Assembly: GCA_041500225.1 (NCBI GenBank)
Contig: JBGQLV010000021.1
Span: 1 to 33,952, forward strand
Reading direction: 5' to 3'
Length of the DNA stretch: 33,952 nucleotides
Origin: 0-14-3-00-41-53 sp041500225
GTDB taxonomy: Bacteria > Nitrospirota > Thermodesulfovibrionia > Thermodesulfovibrionales > SM23-35
The number at the start of each line of letters is the position of its first letter. The first letter of the stretch is position 1. Below the pieces are notes generated by a model. The model did not search any database. It saw only the letters and a program-made list of their open reading frames with translations, and was not told the origin of the DNA. Below are positions 7,574 through 16,234 of the stretch, piece by piece. The position numbers and the translations under genes were made by a program.

Positions 7574-8386
7574 CTACTTCTTATAACTGGCCTGATTATG
7601 CACTATCTCAGCGCCAATCAGAAAGATGCACGAAAAATAAAACATCCACAGAAGAAACATAACAAAAGCAGTCAACGGGCCGTATATTGTGCCGAACTTT
7701 ACAACTGTTCCAACATACCAGGTAAAGATATGCTTTGCAATCTCAAGGAATACTGTTGTAAAAAGTGCTCCAATAAATGCGTGTGAGATTCTAACCCTGG
7801 TTTTAGGGGAAAAAATATAGATTATTGTAATGGTAAAAAGAACCATGAAAAATGGCACCACATACCGTATAAGAAAGACTGTTATCATACCTATCCTTAA
7901 TTCTGGAAAAACTTCCTTTAACGCCCTTAGGAGGGGGATCAACGATGTTGCTGCAAAAGAAACGATAAGCATAATGATAATAAGCGTAACAATAATCAAT
8001 GACAGGATGATCGACCAGAAAAATGCCCGTTTCTTTTTGACCTTGAATATTACATTTAATGCATTCTCAATGGATGAGAAAACCGGTAAGGAAAGGATTC
8101 CGTAAAGCGCCAGGCTTAATTCACCAATGCCTTTGAATGTGATGAGTTTTTCCAGTTGCTTTGTAATCTCAGATGTTATATCAGGGAAAAAATTTACAAG
8201 CTTATTAAAGAAAAATTGGTAGAATCCGTGATAGTGTCCGAGTAGATATCCAAATATGGTTATCAGGAAAAGACTGAATGGCACAAGCGCCATCATAGTA
8301 AAATAAGAAATTGAGCCTGCAAGCATAATCCCGCCGTCTTTAAAAAAATCTATAAAACTCCTTATTATGATTTTTATATATTTCAT
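7574..8386 (-). CDS. YihY/virulence factor BrkB family membrane protein
   Basis: A 270-residue inner-membrane protein with about six hydrophobic segments. The opening amphipathic stretch (KIIIRSFIDFFKDGGIMLAG) and the SISYFTMMALVPFSLFLITIFGYLLG segment are typical of the family, as are YGPLTAFVMFLLWMFYFSCIFLIGAEI near the end. The family was once labelled ribonuclease BN, which has been corrected; its members are membrane proteins of unclear function, some proposed as transporters. ATG at 8386. It lies between Der and the TonB receptor on the same strand, with gaps of 118 and 74 bases. Its length is close to the short end of the family. Confidence 0.88.
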   Translation of the reverse strand: MKYIKIIIRSFIDFFKDGGIMLAGSISYFTMMALVPFSLFLITIFGYLLGHYHGFYQFFFNKLVNFFPDITSEITKQLEKLITFKGIGELSLALYGILSLPVFSSIENALNVIFKVKKKRAFFWSIILSLIIVTLIIIMLIVSFAATSLIPLLRALKEVFPELRIGMITVFLIRYVVPFFMVLFTITIIYIFSPKTRVRISHAFIGALFTTVFLEIAKHIFTWYVGTVVKFGTIYGPLTAFVMFLLWMFYFSCIFLIGAEIVHNQASYKK

Positions 8387-8504
8387 CTGAAGATACCCCT
8401 ACACTTTTCTGTCATTTCGGCTCTTGTTCTATCCTTGTCGGGAATCAGTCCGAAATCCTCTTCCCCTTGTGCCATTCAGTCGACATGGATATTTCATATA
8501 AAAA

Positions 8505-9830
8505 TCATCTTTCAACCTTTTTTCCCCTTTCTTTGGGTTTAACATAAATCCTTATCGGCGTCCCTTTAAACGAAAACCTTTCTCTTAACCCTTTTTCTAT
8601 AAATCGTATGTGTGCATCTTTTAAAACAGAAGGATGATTAGCAAAAACTACAAAAGCAGGCGGCTCTGTCTTGACCTGTGTTATATAGTAAAATTTCATA
8701 GTCTTACCTTTCACAGATAAATATGCGCCTGACAAAGCCTCTCTGAAAAACCTATTTAGATCTGCTGTTGGTATCCTTTTCCCCCTTTCTTTTATTATCT
8801 CGTCAATCATTGGAAAAATGTTTGTAATGCGTTTCTTCTCCAGAGCTGATACAGTCAGAACAGGCACATAGGGCATAAACCACATCTTCCTGCTCAGTTT
8901 ATCTACCAATATTTTATATGCCTCCTCAGGTTTATCAACAAGATCCCATTTGTTCAGAAGAAAGATTGCACTCTTGCCGTATCCCTCAACAATACCTGCT
9001 ATTTTCTGGTCTTGCTCTGCTATAGCACTATTTGCATCTATGACAATCAGTGCTATATCGCATCTCTCTATGCTCCTGATCGCCCTGACCATTGAGAACC
9101 TATCAATTGAGTAACCAACCTTGTCTTTTCTCTTGAGCCCTGCTGTATCTATTAATAGATATTTCCTGCCATAATAAGTACATATACTGTCTATAGAGTC
9201 TCTCGTTGTTCCCGGGACGGGACTCACTATCATCCTCTTCTTACTGAGAAGGGTATTAATTAAAGTGGATTTCCCTACATTTGGTCTTCCTACAACTGCA
9301 ATCTTAGGATAATCAATTTTTTCCTCCACATATAATGGTAATATAGAAATTAGCTTGTCCATAAAGTCATCATACCCATATCCGGTTGCAGCAGAAACAG
9401 GCCATAATTCCTCTGCACCTATCGGATAAAAATCATGGAGCCTCTCCTCACGTGTTGGGCCGTCAATCTTATTTACTGCCCAGAGAACTTTTTTGCCTGA
9501 TGCCCTGAGCAATCTTGCGAGGTCCATATCAGACGGGGTTAGGCCGTCCTTTCCGTCGAGTAAATGGATTATAACGTCTCCCTCCTCAATAGCAAACATA
9601 GCATGTTCCTTAATTTGAAGGAATATATCCTCTGGAGGTTCTGGGTAAAAACCTCCTGTATCAACAACAATAAAATTTTTGCCTTCCCATTCTGCATCGA
9701 GATAGTTCCTGTCCCTTGTAACACCGGGTATATCCTCAACAATCGCTGCATGTGACCCCGTCATTCTGTTAAACAGGGTGGACTTGCCAACATTCGGTCT
9801 TCCGACTATTACTACAATAGGTTTTGGCAT
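8505..9830 (-). CDS. der: Ribosome biogenesis GTPase Der (EngA)
   Basis: 441 residues with two tandem GTPase domains, the hallmark of Der. Domain 1 has GRPNVGKST (about 10-18), DTGG and NKID; domain 2 has a second GRPNVGKST (about 182-190), DTAGL and NKWD. The C-terminal KH-like domain (about 350-435) includes the KFYYITQVKTEPPAFVVFAN stretch and ends in a basic tail. It acts in assembly of the 50S ribosomal subunit and is widely essential. ATG at 9830. Full length and intact. It is separated from the upstream gene by a MITE-like repeat (9867-10000). Confidence 0.97.
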   Translation of the reverse strand: MPKPIVVIVGRPNVGKSTLFNRMTGSHAAIVEDIPGVTRDRNYLDAEWEGKNFIVVDTGGFYPEPPEDIFLQIKEHAMFAIEEGDVIIHLLDGKDGLTPSDMDLARLLRASGKKVLWAVNKIDGPTREERLHDFYPIGAEELWPVSAATGYGYDDFMDKLISILPLYVEEKIDYPKIAVVGRPNVGKSTLINTLLSKKRMIVSPVPGTTRDSIDSICTYYGRKYLLIDTAGLKRKDKVGYSIDRFSMVRAIRSIERCDIALIVIDANSAIAEQDQKIAGIVEGYGKSAIFLLNKWDLVDKPEEAYKILVDKLSRKMWFMPYVPVLTVSALEKKRITNIFPMIDEIIKERGKRIPTADLNRFFREALSGAYLSVKGKTMKFYYITQVKTEPPAFVVFANHPSVLKDAHIRFIEKGLRERFSFKGTPIRIYVKPKERGKKVER

Positions 9831-9866
9831 AGGTTTGATTTTACACTAAATTGGAATTGATTATTT

Positions 9867-10000
9867 AGTGTCTGTACATAAACTCATATTTTCTGTCATT
9901 CCTGCGGAGGCAGGAATCCAGAACCTATTAAAAACATTGGATTCCGGCTTAAGGACTGCCGGAATGACAGAGAGTATACGTTAGTTTATAAACAGACTCT
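9867..10000. repeat. MITE-like element with nested palindromic repeat
   Basis: The outer arms AGTGTCTGTACATAAACT (left) and the complement of the right arm at 9983-10000 match at 15 of 18 positions. Nested inside, 9893-9970 begins CTGTCATTCC and ends GGAATGACAG, with inner pairs GGAATCCAG/TTGGATTCCGG; this core is related to the repeat at 3784-3936. The element ends two bases before the stop codon of the Cys-cluster gene. No coding capacity. Probably a non-autonomous mobile repeat or nested pair of repeats. Confidence 0.7.
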
Positions 10001-10002
10001 AT

Positions 10003-10524
10003 TTAAAACAATTCAGAATGAGAGGAATTTGTGAGGAGGGAAAATTCTTCTAAAAGCTTTAACCAGAGTTCTGCCAAATTAGTCATAGCCATATCGAATT
10101 CTTGATAGTCGGGCTGTTTTTCCATGTAATCAAGGAGTGGATCACAGAAATACCAGTTGCATCCCGAAGGCCGAAACGAGCGCTCCATAGAACAACCGTT
10201 TTCATTGAGAAACTGACATGGCTCTGAATCCTTTCTCCCGAACTCATTGTCAGGTGGTCTCAAGCCGAGGGCATGGATATATACAAGGTCTTCATAGTTA
10301 TAATAACCGTGCTTGCTGATACAGCACACTTCCTTACAATTAGGGCAAACTGTCTGGGTATTTTTTTGTATAAAGGGGTTCATTTCCTCGATTCCCTCTT
10401 TTATTTTTCGTGCAAGTTCCTTGACCGTTTTGAATTTATATGCATATTGGTTAAAGGATTCTGTTAAATATAGAGAAACATGGTTATATATCTGAAGATC
10501 TCTACAATCCGGGTATTCAGACAT
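10003..10524 (-). CDS. Cysteine-cluster protein (YkgJ-like metal-binding fold)
   Basis: A 173-residue soluble protein with nine to ten cysteines in a pattern like the YkgJ / zinc- or iron-chelating cluster family: CPNCKEVCC near residues 60-68, then PCQFLNENGC and PSGCNWYFC around 102-127. These likely bind a metal or Fe-S centre. Function in the family is poorly known. The gene begins directly after the RidA stop (TAAATG), so the two are translationally coupled. It is the last gene of the long minus-strand run from the peptide-binding lipoprotein onward. The start ATG at 10524 is supported by that junction. The family assignment is from the cysteine pattern only. Confidence 0.7.
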   Translation of the reverse strand: MSEYPDCRDLQIYNHVSLYLTESFNQYAYKFKTVKELARKIKEGIEEMNPFIQKNTQTVCPNCKEVCCISKHGYYNYEDLVYIHALGLRPPDNEFGRKDSEPCQFLNENGCSMERSFRPSGCNWYFCDPLLDYMEKQPDYQEFDMAMTNLAELWLKLLEEFSLLTNSSHSELF

Positions 10525-10983
10525 TTAAACCTCGAAGATAAACTCTATCTCGACAGGGGAATTAAGGGGAAGAACATTTACACCGATTGCAGCCCTGGCA
10601 TGTCTACCTGCCTCACCAAAGATTTCGAACATTAAATCTGATGCAGCATTTAATACCTTTGGCTGTTCTGTAAAATCAGGTGCTGAAGCAACATAACCTG
10701 TAATCTTAACGCATCTTTTAACCTTATTAAGACTTCCAATATTCGCCTTCAAAACTGATAAGGCATTTATTGCAGCAGTCCTTGCATCATCCCTTGCCTC
10801 ATCTAAAGATACAGATTCGCCAACCCTTCCTTGTCTTAGAAGTTTCCCTTTTATTAAGGGTAATATCCCGCTGAGAAAGACAAGATTTCCTGTTCTCACT
10901 ATAGGAATATATGAGCCGAGAGGTGAAGGAGCTTTCGGAAGCTCTATCCCGAGTTTTTTAAGTTTATCTTCAGGTGACATCAT
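10525..10983 (-). CDS. RidA/YjgF family protein (reactive imine/enamine deaminase-like)
   Basis: 152 residues, full-length for the YjgF-like subgroup. Opening residues MSPEDKLKKLGIELPKAPSP, then SYIPIVRTGNLVFLSGILPL, and the ending HARAAIGVNVLPLNSPVEIE are typical. RidA enzymes hydrolyse 2-aminoacrylate and related imines released by PLP enzymes; this longer subgroup is less characterised and may lack the same activity, though the Arg in GRHARAAIGV corresponds to the conserved RidA arginine region. The start ATGATG overlaps the LeuC stop by 4 bases and has GGAGG upstream, so it is coupled to leuC. Context with branched-chain amino acid biosynthesis fits a role in clearing reactive intermediates of isoleucine/leucine metabolism. 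Confidence 0.9.
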   Translation of the reverse strand: MMSPEDKLKKLGIELPKAPSPLGSYIPIVRTGNLVFLSGILPLIKGKLLRQGRVGESVSLDEARDDARTAAINALSVLKANIGSLNKVKRCVKITGYVASAPDFTEQPKVLNAASDLMFEIFGEAGRHARAAIGVNVLPLNSPVEIEFIFEV

Positions 10984-12239
10984 AATCCCAATTCCTCCGG
11001 TATTCCAATCCTTCCAAGCACTGCTGATGCAGCAGCAACTGCCGGGTTTGATAAATATACCTCACTTTCAGGATGACCCATCCTGCCGACAAAGTTTCTA
11101 TTTGTTGTCGCAATAGCTTTTTCACCCTTTGCAAGTATTCCCATATGTCCTCCGAGACATGGGCCGCATGTTGGAGTGGAAACTACAGCCTCAGCTTCAA
11201 CAAATATATCCAGCAGCCCTTTTTTCATTGCCTGTCTGTATATCTTCTGGGTTGCAGGTATCACAATCATCCTGACATTAGGGTTCACCTTCCTGCCTTT
11301 TATAACCATTGCAGCATCTCTTAAATCTTCAAGCCGGCCGTTTGTACATGAGCCTATAACAACCTGATCAATAAAAACCTCAAATAGCTCTGCTGCGGGT
11401 CTTGTATTTGATGGAAGATGAGGACATGAAACAGTAAGAGGGATCTTTGAACAGTCATAATCACGAATGTCAGCATATCTTGCATCTTTATCAGATTTGT
11501 AAAACTTAGATGGCCTTTTAGCCCTGTTTTTTACATATGATTTTGTTGTTTTATCAGGAACGATTATTCCGCTCTTGCCCCCAGCCTCAATAGCCATGTT
11601 ACACATAGTAAGCCTTCCATGCATTGGAAGGTTCTTTATAGTTTCTCCTTCTAATTCCATTGCCATGTAAAGCGCACCGTCAACGCCTATATCTCCGATT
11701 GTATAAAGTATCAGGTCTTTGCCGCCGACCCATTTATTGAGTTTACCGTAATATATAAATTTCATTGATTCAGGCACCTTGAACCAGCATTCCCCGGTTG
11801 CCATTGAGGCAGCAACATCCGTTGAACCAACACCTGTTGAGAAAGCCCCGAGTGCGCCGTAGGTGCATGTATGGCTGTCGGCGCCGATGATTAAATCTCC
11901 CGGCACAACAAGCCCCTCTTCCGGAAGAAGGGCATGTTCAATACCCATCCTTCCTACTTCAAAATAGAGGCCGAGGTTATATTCTCTGGAAAACTCCCTG
12001 AGCATCTTGCACTGCTCTGCTGCCTTTATATCTTTCTGTGGTGCGAAGTGGTCGGGGATGAATGCGATCCTGTTTTTATCAAAGACATCCTTTGCCCCGA
12101 TCTTTTTGAATTCTGATATTGCAATAGGCGCAGTTATATCGTTTGCAAGTATAAGGTCGACCTTTGCATTTATTAAATCACCAGGCGAAACCTTTTTCTT
12201 ACCTGAATGTGCAGCAAGAATCTTCTCCGTAATCGTCAT
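10980..12239 (-). CDS. leuC: 3-isopropylmalate dehydratase large subunit (LeuC, homoaconitase-type)
   Basis: 419 residues, matching the short LeuC/HacA class. Aconitase-family motifs: GADSHTCTYGALGAF (about 121-135), VIGSCTNGRLEDLRDAA (one Fe-S cysteine), and TPTCGPCLGGHMGIL (two Fe-S cysteines), giving the three ligands of the [4Fe-4S] cluster. It isomerises 2- to 3-isopropylmalate together with the small subunit LeuD; homoaconitate or methyl-citramalate as substrate cannot be excluded. ATG at 12239 has GGAGG 5 bases upstream. No leuD is present in the window: the next gene is RidA, overlapping by 4 bases. Upstream it follows the ABC-2 permease by 8 bases. Confidence 0.93.
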   Translation of the reverse strand: MTITEKILAAHSGKKKVSPGDLINAKVDLILANDITAPIAISEFKKIGAKDVFDKNRIAFIPDHFAPQKDIKAAEQCKMLREFSREYNLGLYFEVGRMGIEHALLPEEGLVVPGDLIIGADSHTCTYGALGAFSTGVGSTDVAASMATGECWFKVPESMKFIYYGKLNKWVGGKDLILYTIGDIGVDGALYMAMELEGETIKNLPMHGRLTMCNMAIEAGGKSGIIVPDKTTKSYVKNRAKRPSKFYKSDKDARYADIRDYDCSKIPLTVSCPHLPSNTRPAAELFEVFIDQVVIGSCTNGRLEDLRDAAMVIKGRKVNPNVRMIVIPATQKIYRQAMKKGLLDIFVEAEAVVSTPTCGPCLGGHMGILAKGEKAIATTNRNFVGRMGHPESEVYLSNPAVAAASAVLGRIGIPEELGL

Positions 12240-12247
12240 ATATCCTC

Positions 12248-13012
12248 CTATCCTTTCCGCTCAAAAGACTTACCAGCTATTAGAACAAAGATAATAGAGG
12301 TAAGAATAATTATTATTATATCTGTTATAAACGGAAAATCGGGACTCATTTTACCTGCCTTAAAAGGAAAGATTACGTGCTTTATGGCATCCACTCCATA
12401 AGTTAGGGGATTTATCTTTGAAACTATCTTTAAAATATCCGGCAGGAGCTTTACAGGGTACATCGCCCCTGAAAGAAAGAACATTGGCATGATAATAAAG
12501 TTCATTATTACACTGAAACTTTCGTAACTATCATAGAATGTTGCAAGGACAATCCCGAAAGCAGATATAGAAAATGATATAGAGGCGCATATAATAATGA
12601 CCCATATGAGTTGTAATATGCCGAGCTTAAAACCTATGAATGGAAAAAGGGCAAGGATAATTGCTGCTTGTATGGTTGATACAACTGTGCCGCTCAATGC
12701 CTTGCCAATAACAATAGAGAACCTTGATACAGGGGCAACGAGGATCTCCTTCATAAACCCGAATTCCTTATCCCATATTATGGATATGGATGAAAAGATA
12801 GAACTGAAGAGGATTGTCATTCCGAGTATACCCGGGAAAATAAACTGGATATATGGCACACCGGTATCAGGCGATACGAGTCGGGACATTCCTGCACCAA
12901 CAATAAATAACCACAAAAGTGGTCTTGCGATTGTCGAAAAGAGGCGGCTCCTCTCCCTTACAAATTTCTTGAATTCTCTGGCGACTATTACATAGACTAC
13001 ATTAAATTCCAC
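12248..13012 (-). CDS. ABC-2 type transporter permease
   Basis: A 254-residue inner-membrane permease with six hydrophobic segments and the ABC-2 signature region (FIIMPMFFLSGAMYPVKLLP about 150-172, followed by INPLTYGVDAIKHVIFP). The N-terminus VIVAREFKKFVRERSRLFST is the usual cytoplasmic lead-in. It works with an ATPase of the DrrA type, encoded two genes upstream, probably exporting a lipid, drug or polysaccharide. The start is GTG at 13012, overlapping by one base the stop of the small membrane protein gene. The transported substrate is unknown. Confidence 0.9.
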   Translation of the reverse strand: MEFNVVYVIVAREFKKFVRERSRLFSTIARPLLWLFIVGAGMSRLVSPDTGVPYIQFIFPGILGMTILFSSIFSSISIIWDKEFGFMKEILVAPVSRFSIVIGKALSGTVVSTIQAAIILALFPFIGFKLGILQLIWVIIICASISFSISAFGIVLATFYDSYESFSVIMNFIIMPMFFLSGAMYPVKLLPDILKIVSKINPLTYGVDAIKHVIFPFKAGKMSPDFPFITDIIIIILTSIIFVLIAGKSFERKG

Positions 13013-13326
13013 TATATTACCTCAACATAAATGATCAGAAATGAAATTACAGTTAGAAAAAACAATCCGAACAGAAAAACCATGTCTGCAATCTTTTCAA
13101 AAAAATCTGATTTTTTCTTAGAGCGCATGGATGTATACGATAAAACACTGGAAATAAGAAAGAGAATGGTTGCACATCCAACTAAATCGTCAATAATAGT
13201 TTCTATTCCGCCTTTTGTCCAGAATTTTATAAAGCTAAGTATTACAAAGCATAGCCCTAACAAATTTGAAGATGTTGGCAATATATGCCTCGATATATTT
13301 TTTTTATTGTCAGTACCTTCAGACAT
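13012..13326 (-). CDS. Small membrane protein of unknown function
   Basis: I do not recognise a family. 104 residues with three likely membrane segments (about 21-36, 45-63, 82-102) and a short charged linker SMRSKKKSDFFEK. ATG at 13326 is preceded by a strong GGAGG. The gene sits between the ABC ATPase (68-base gap) and the permease (1-base overlap), so it may be an accessory subunit of this exporter. Nothing in it shows a catalytic motif. Confidence 0.7.
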   Translation of the reverse strand: MSEGTDNKKNISRHILPTSSNLLGLCFVILSFIKFWTKGGIETIIDDLVGCATILFLISSVLSYTSMRSKKKSDFFEKIADMVFLFGLFFLTVISFLIIYVEVI

Positions 13327-13394
13327 TTGGAATCCCTCCTCTCAATAATTTCCTTTTGTAAGCAAACCTCGTAACATATGATGTTTTTCTTCCT

Positions 13395-14381
13395 CTAATA
13401 ACCCCTGTCCCTTCTTCTGTATGCACGTACAGATTCTCTTACAGAATCACCCGAGGATGCATCTTCTTCTCTTATTGTCTTACCCGTGAGCTTTAAAAAC
13501 ACATCATTCAGGGTAGGCCTCTGAAGCCTGACTGAAAGGACCTTTTCTCCAATTGTTCTTATTACTTCAGGAATACACGTATCACCCATAGCACATGTCA
13601 TATAAAGCTCACTATCCTTCTCCGACACTTCGAATTTAAACAATTTTTCGATCTCTTTTTTTGCACTTGTATTATCGGTCGTCCTTATATAGATAACGTC
13701 TCCTCCAATAGCCTTTTTTAATTCATCCGGACTACCCATCGAGATTATTTTTCCATTATCAATGATCGCAATCCTGTCACAGACTTCTGCCTCTTCCATG
13801 TAATGAGTGGTCATAAAGATGGTTACATTATGTTTTTCTGGAAGTTCTGATATGAATTCCCACAGTTTAGTTCTGCTCTGAGGATCAAGCCCGAGTGTAG
13901 GTTCATCAAGAAAAAGAACCCTCGGCCTATGTATAAGTCCTCTCGCAACCTCAAGCCTGCGTTTCATACCCCCTGAAAATTTCTTAACGAGGTCATTCTT
14001 TCTCTCGTATAAGTCCACAAACCTTAGGGCATCATCAACGCGCAGCTTTATTTCATTTTTTGCTACATTGTAAAGATAAGCATGAAATATAAGGTTTTCA
14101 TAGGCAGTCAGGTCTTTATCAAGGGTTGTATCCTGAAAGACTATACCAATAGCTTTTCTAACCTCTGAAGGCTCTTTCATACAGTCGTGTCCTGCAATAG
14201 AGGCTTTGCCGGAAGTAGGGGAAAGGAGTGTGCAAAGGATATTTATCGTAGTTGTCTTTCCGGCTCCATTTGGACCGAGAAAGCCAAAGATTGTGCCTTC
14301 TTTTACTTCGAAAGAAATATCATTAACAGCAGTGATATTGCCGAATCTTTTTATTAGATTTTCTACTTTGATTATTGGCAT
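13395..14381 (-). CDS. ABC transporter ATP-binding protein (DrrA/CcmA-like exporter ATPase)
   Basis: 328 residues from ATG at 14381, which gives the natural start MPIIKVENLIKRFG; a longer reading from 14447 runs back into the preceding gene and is not favoured. Walker A GPNGAGKTT, Q-loop FQDTTLDKDLT, signature FSGGMKRRLEVARGL, Walker B RVLFLDEPTLGLDP, switch histidine in MTTHYMEEAE. The C-terminal 100 residues form the extension usual in drug-resistance exporter ATPases, with RPTLNDVFLKLTGK. One base separates its start from the stop of the peptide-binding lipoprotein gene. It pairs with the permease at 12248-13012; substrate unknown. Confidence 0.94.
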   Translation of the reverse strand: MPIIKVENLIKRFGNITAVNDISFEVKEGTIFGFLGPNGAGKTTTINILCTLLSPTSGKASIAGHDCMKEPSEVRKAIGIVFQDTTLDKDLTAYENLIFHAYLYNVAKNEIKLRVDDALRFVDLYERKNDLVKKFSGGMKRRLEVARGLIHRPRVLFLDEPTLGLDPQSRTKLWEFISELPEKHNVTIFMTTHYMEEAEVCDRIAIIDNGKIISMGSPDELKKAIGGDVIYIRTTDNTSAKKEIEKLFKFEVSEKDSELYMTCAMGDTCIPEVIRTIGEKVLSVRLQRPTLNDVFLKLTGKTIREEDASSGDSVRESVRAYRRRDRGY

Positions 14382-14382
14382 G

Positions 14383-15978
14383 CTATCTGTACCACTCAAT
14401 CTTATTCTTTGGCGCGTGCCAGTGTATAAAATCATACCATATGCCAAGTGGCGCTTTTTCTACCCCTTTAAACCTCTTATGAAGTACGGGCAGGGCGTCA
14501 GGGACGTAAAGAAATGTACATGGCTGCTCATCAACCAGGATTTCATGAATCCTATGATATATCTTTTTCCTCTTCTCATAATCAAAGGTGCGTCTTCCCT
14601 CAAGCAGAAGGTTATCCACTTCTTCGTTTTTATAAGAAAAGAAATTAAATTCACCTTCTTTTGTTTTTGAAGAATGCCATATATCAAATATATCAGGGTC
14701 CCTTGAAAGTGCCCAGCCCATAATAACAGACTCAAAACGCTTCTTATCTATAAATTCATGAAGCATTGCCTGCCATTCAAGAACCTTAATATTCATTTTA
14801 ATCCCGATCTTTTTAAGATTTTCCTTTATTATCTGAGCAGTCTTAAGCCTTGCCTCATTCCCCTGATTTACGAGCACAGTAAATTCAAATGGTTTACCGT
14901 CTTTTTCAAGTAAACCGCTCTGTCCTTTTTTCCAGCCTGCCTCTTCAAAAAGCTGCCTTGATTTTTCAGGATTATATCCAAGGTCTTTGACTTCAGGATT
15001 ATATGCCCATGATTCCGGAGGGAATGGACCAGTGCACGGTGTTCCATAACCGAGCAGAACTCCGGCAATAATATCGTCTTTATTAATTGCATGAGTTATA
15101 GCCTGTCTTATCCTTCTGTCCGAAAATCTCTGGTCAAGTAGGTTATAACCTAAATATGTATATCCAAAAGAAGGATATCTGAATTTCTGGAAGTATTTAT
15201 TGAAGAATTCTTTACCTGCCTGAAGTTTATACTGAGGAGGTGTTAGACCCATAAAGTCTATACCTCCGAATTTAAGCTCAAGAAACATTGTTGCTGTATC
15301 AGGGATGACCCGTGCTATATATTTATCTATCTTTGGCCTGCCCTCAAAATAATTATCAAATGCCTCAAGAACTATCTTCTGACCCGTTACCCATTCCTTT
15401 AATTTATACGGCCCTGTTCCAACAGGATTTCTACTGTAATATTCATTTGTTATATCTTTTCCTTCAAGTATATGTTTAGGTATTATACCCATACCCCATG
15501 ACTCAATCGCAGGAGCATAAGGCTCTTTGTAAATCACCTTTACCGTGTATCTGTCTAATGCCTCGACCTTTTCAACAGGCCCATAAGTACTGCTGTACGG
15601 TGTTGGAACTTTCGGATTAATCACTGTGTTATAAGTAAAAATAACATCATCTGCTGTGAACTCCACTCCATCATGCCACAAAACACCCTTTCTTAAATGA
15701 AAGATTATCTGAAGGCCATCAGTGGAAACCTCCCATGATTTAGCGAGGTCACCTGTAATTTTTATGTTTTTGTCATATTTTGTCAGGCCATTGTAAATCC
15801 ATCCACTTATATCTCCTGATGCACTGTCAGAGGCGAGAAGAGGGAGTAATCTTTTTGCATCTGCAAGAGAGCCGACTGTTATGGCATTCGGTTTCTTTAT
15901 CTCTGGTTCACGTGCGCAGGAAATCAGAGCTATAATCAGAATAAATAATAAAAAATAACGAACATGGTTAGTTTTCAT
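14383..15978 (-). CDS. Peptide/solute ABC transporter substrate-binding lipoprotein (SBP_bac_5 family)
   Basis: 531 residues. Lipoprotein signal: hydrophobic segment FLLFILIIALISC with Cys21 as the acylated residue. The body is a family-5 extracellular solute-binding protein (DppA/OppA-like): DAKRLLPLLASDSASGDISG, LAKSWEVSTDGLQIIFHLRK, GVEFTADDVIFTYNT, NPVGTGPYKLKEW, and DRRIRQAITHAINKDDIIAG are all recognisable. Members bind oligopeptides, nickel chelates or other solutes. No Dpp-type permeases are nearby; instead an ABC-2 exporter ATPase starts one base after the stop. This makes it an orphan binding protein or a shared-operon passenger. ATG at 15978. Confidence 0.93.
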   Translation of the reverse strand: MKTNHVRYFLLFILIIALISCAREPEIKKPNAITVGSLADAKRLLPLLASDSASGDISGWIYNGLTKYDKNIKITGDLAKSWEVSTDGLQIIFHLRKGVLWHDGVEFTADDVIFTYNTVINPKVPTPYSSTYGPVEKVEALDRYTVKVIYKEPYAPAIESWGMGIIPKHILEGKDITNEYYSRNPVGTGPYKLKEWVTGQKIVLEAFDNYFEGRPKIDKYIARVIPDTATMFLELKFGGIDFMGLTPPQYKLQAGKEFFNKYFQKFRYPSFGYTYLGYNLLDQRFSDRRIRQAITHAINKDDIIAGVLLGYGTPCTGPFPPESWAYNPEVKDLGYNPEKSRQLFEEAGWKKGQSGLLEKDGKPFEFTVLVNQGNEARLKTAQIIKENLKKIGIKMNIKVLEWQAMLHEFIDKKRFESVIMGWALSRDPDIFDIWHSSKTKEGEFNFFSYKNEEVDNLLLEGRRTFDYEKRKKIYHRIHEILVDEQPCTFLYVPDALPVLHKRFKGVEKAPLGIWYDFIHWHAPKNKIEWYR

Positions 15979-16171
15979 TTCTTTAAGATATATACTTTAT
16001 CACAATGAAATAGGGAAAAACGAGGTAAAGGCACTTTTCAAGATATTATAATTGGTATGTACTTACTTACATAATTTGTATAACGTATGAGTAATAATAA
16101 TTTTAGCTTTGACCTTGCTATTCGTATATTTTCCAGCAAATTTAATGTCTTAGCCTCTTGAGAGGAATACT

Positions 16172-16210
16172 ATGGGTGGTGTATTTAAGAGTCTTATTGA
16201 ACAGGTATAA
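16172..16210 (+). CDS. Possible 12-residue leader peptide before the cytochrome gene
   Basis: ATG at 16172 with a strong site (GAGAGGAA, 5 to 6 bases upstream) opens a frame of 12 codons (MGGVFKSLIEQV) stopping at 16208-16210, just before the large cytochrome gene, which itself has no good ribosome binding site. It could couple translation or sense translation state. It could also be chance. Confidence 0.3.
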   Translation: MGGVFKSLIEQV

Positions 16211-16234
16211 TTTTTGCATTATATTTTATATACT

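Noticed and set aside
15979..16234. Cyclic di-GMP (GEMM) riboswitch before the cytochrome gene
   Set aside because: Looked for because such switches precede cytochrome genes in Geobacter; the conserved blocks are absent.
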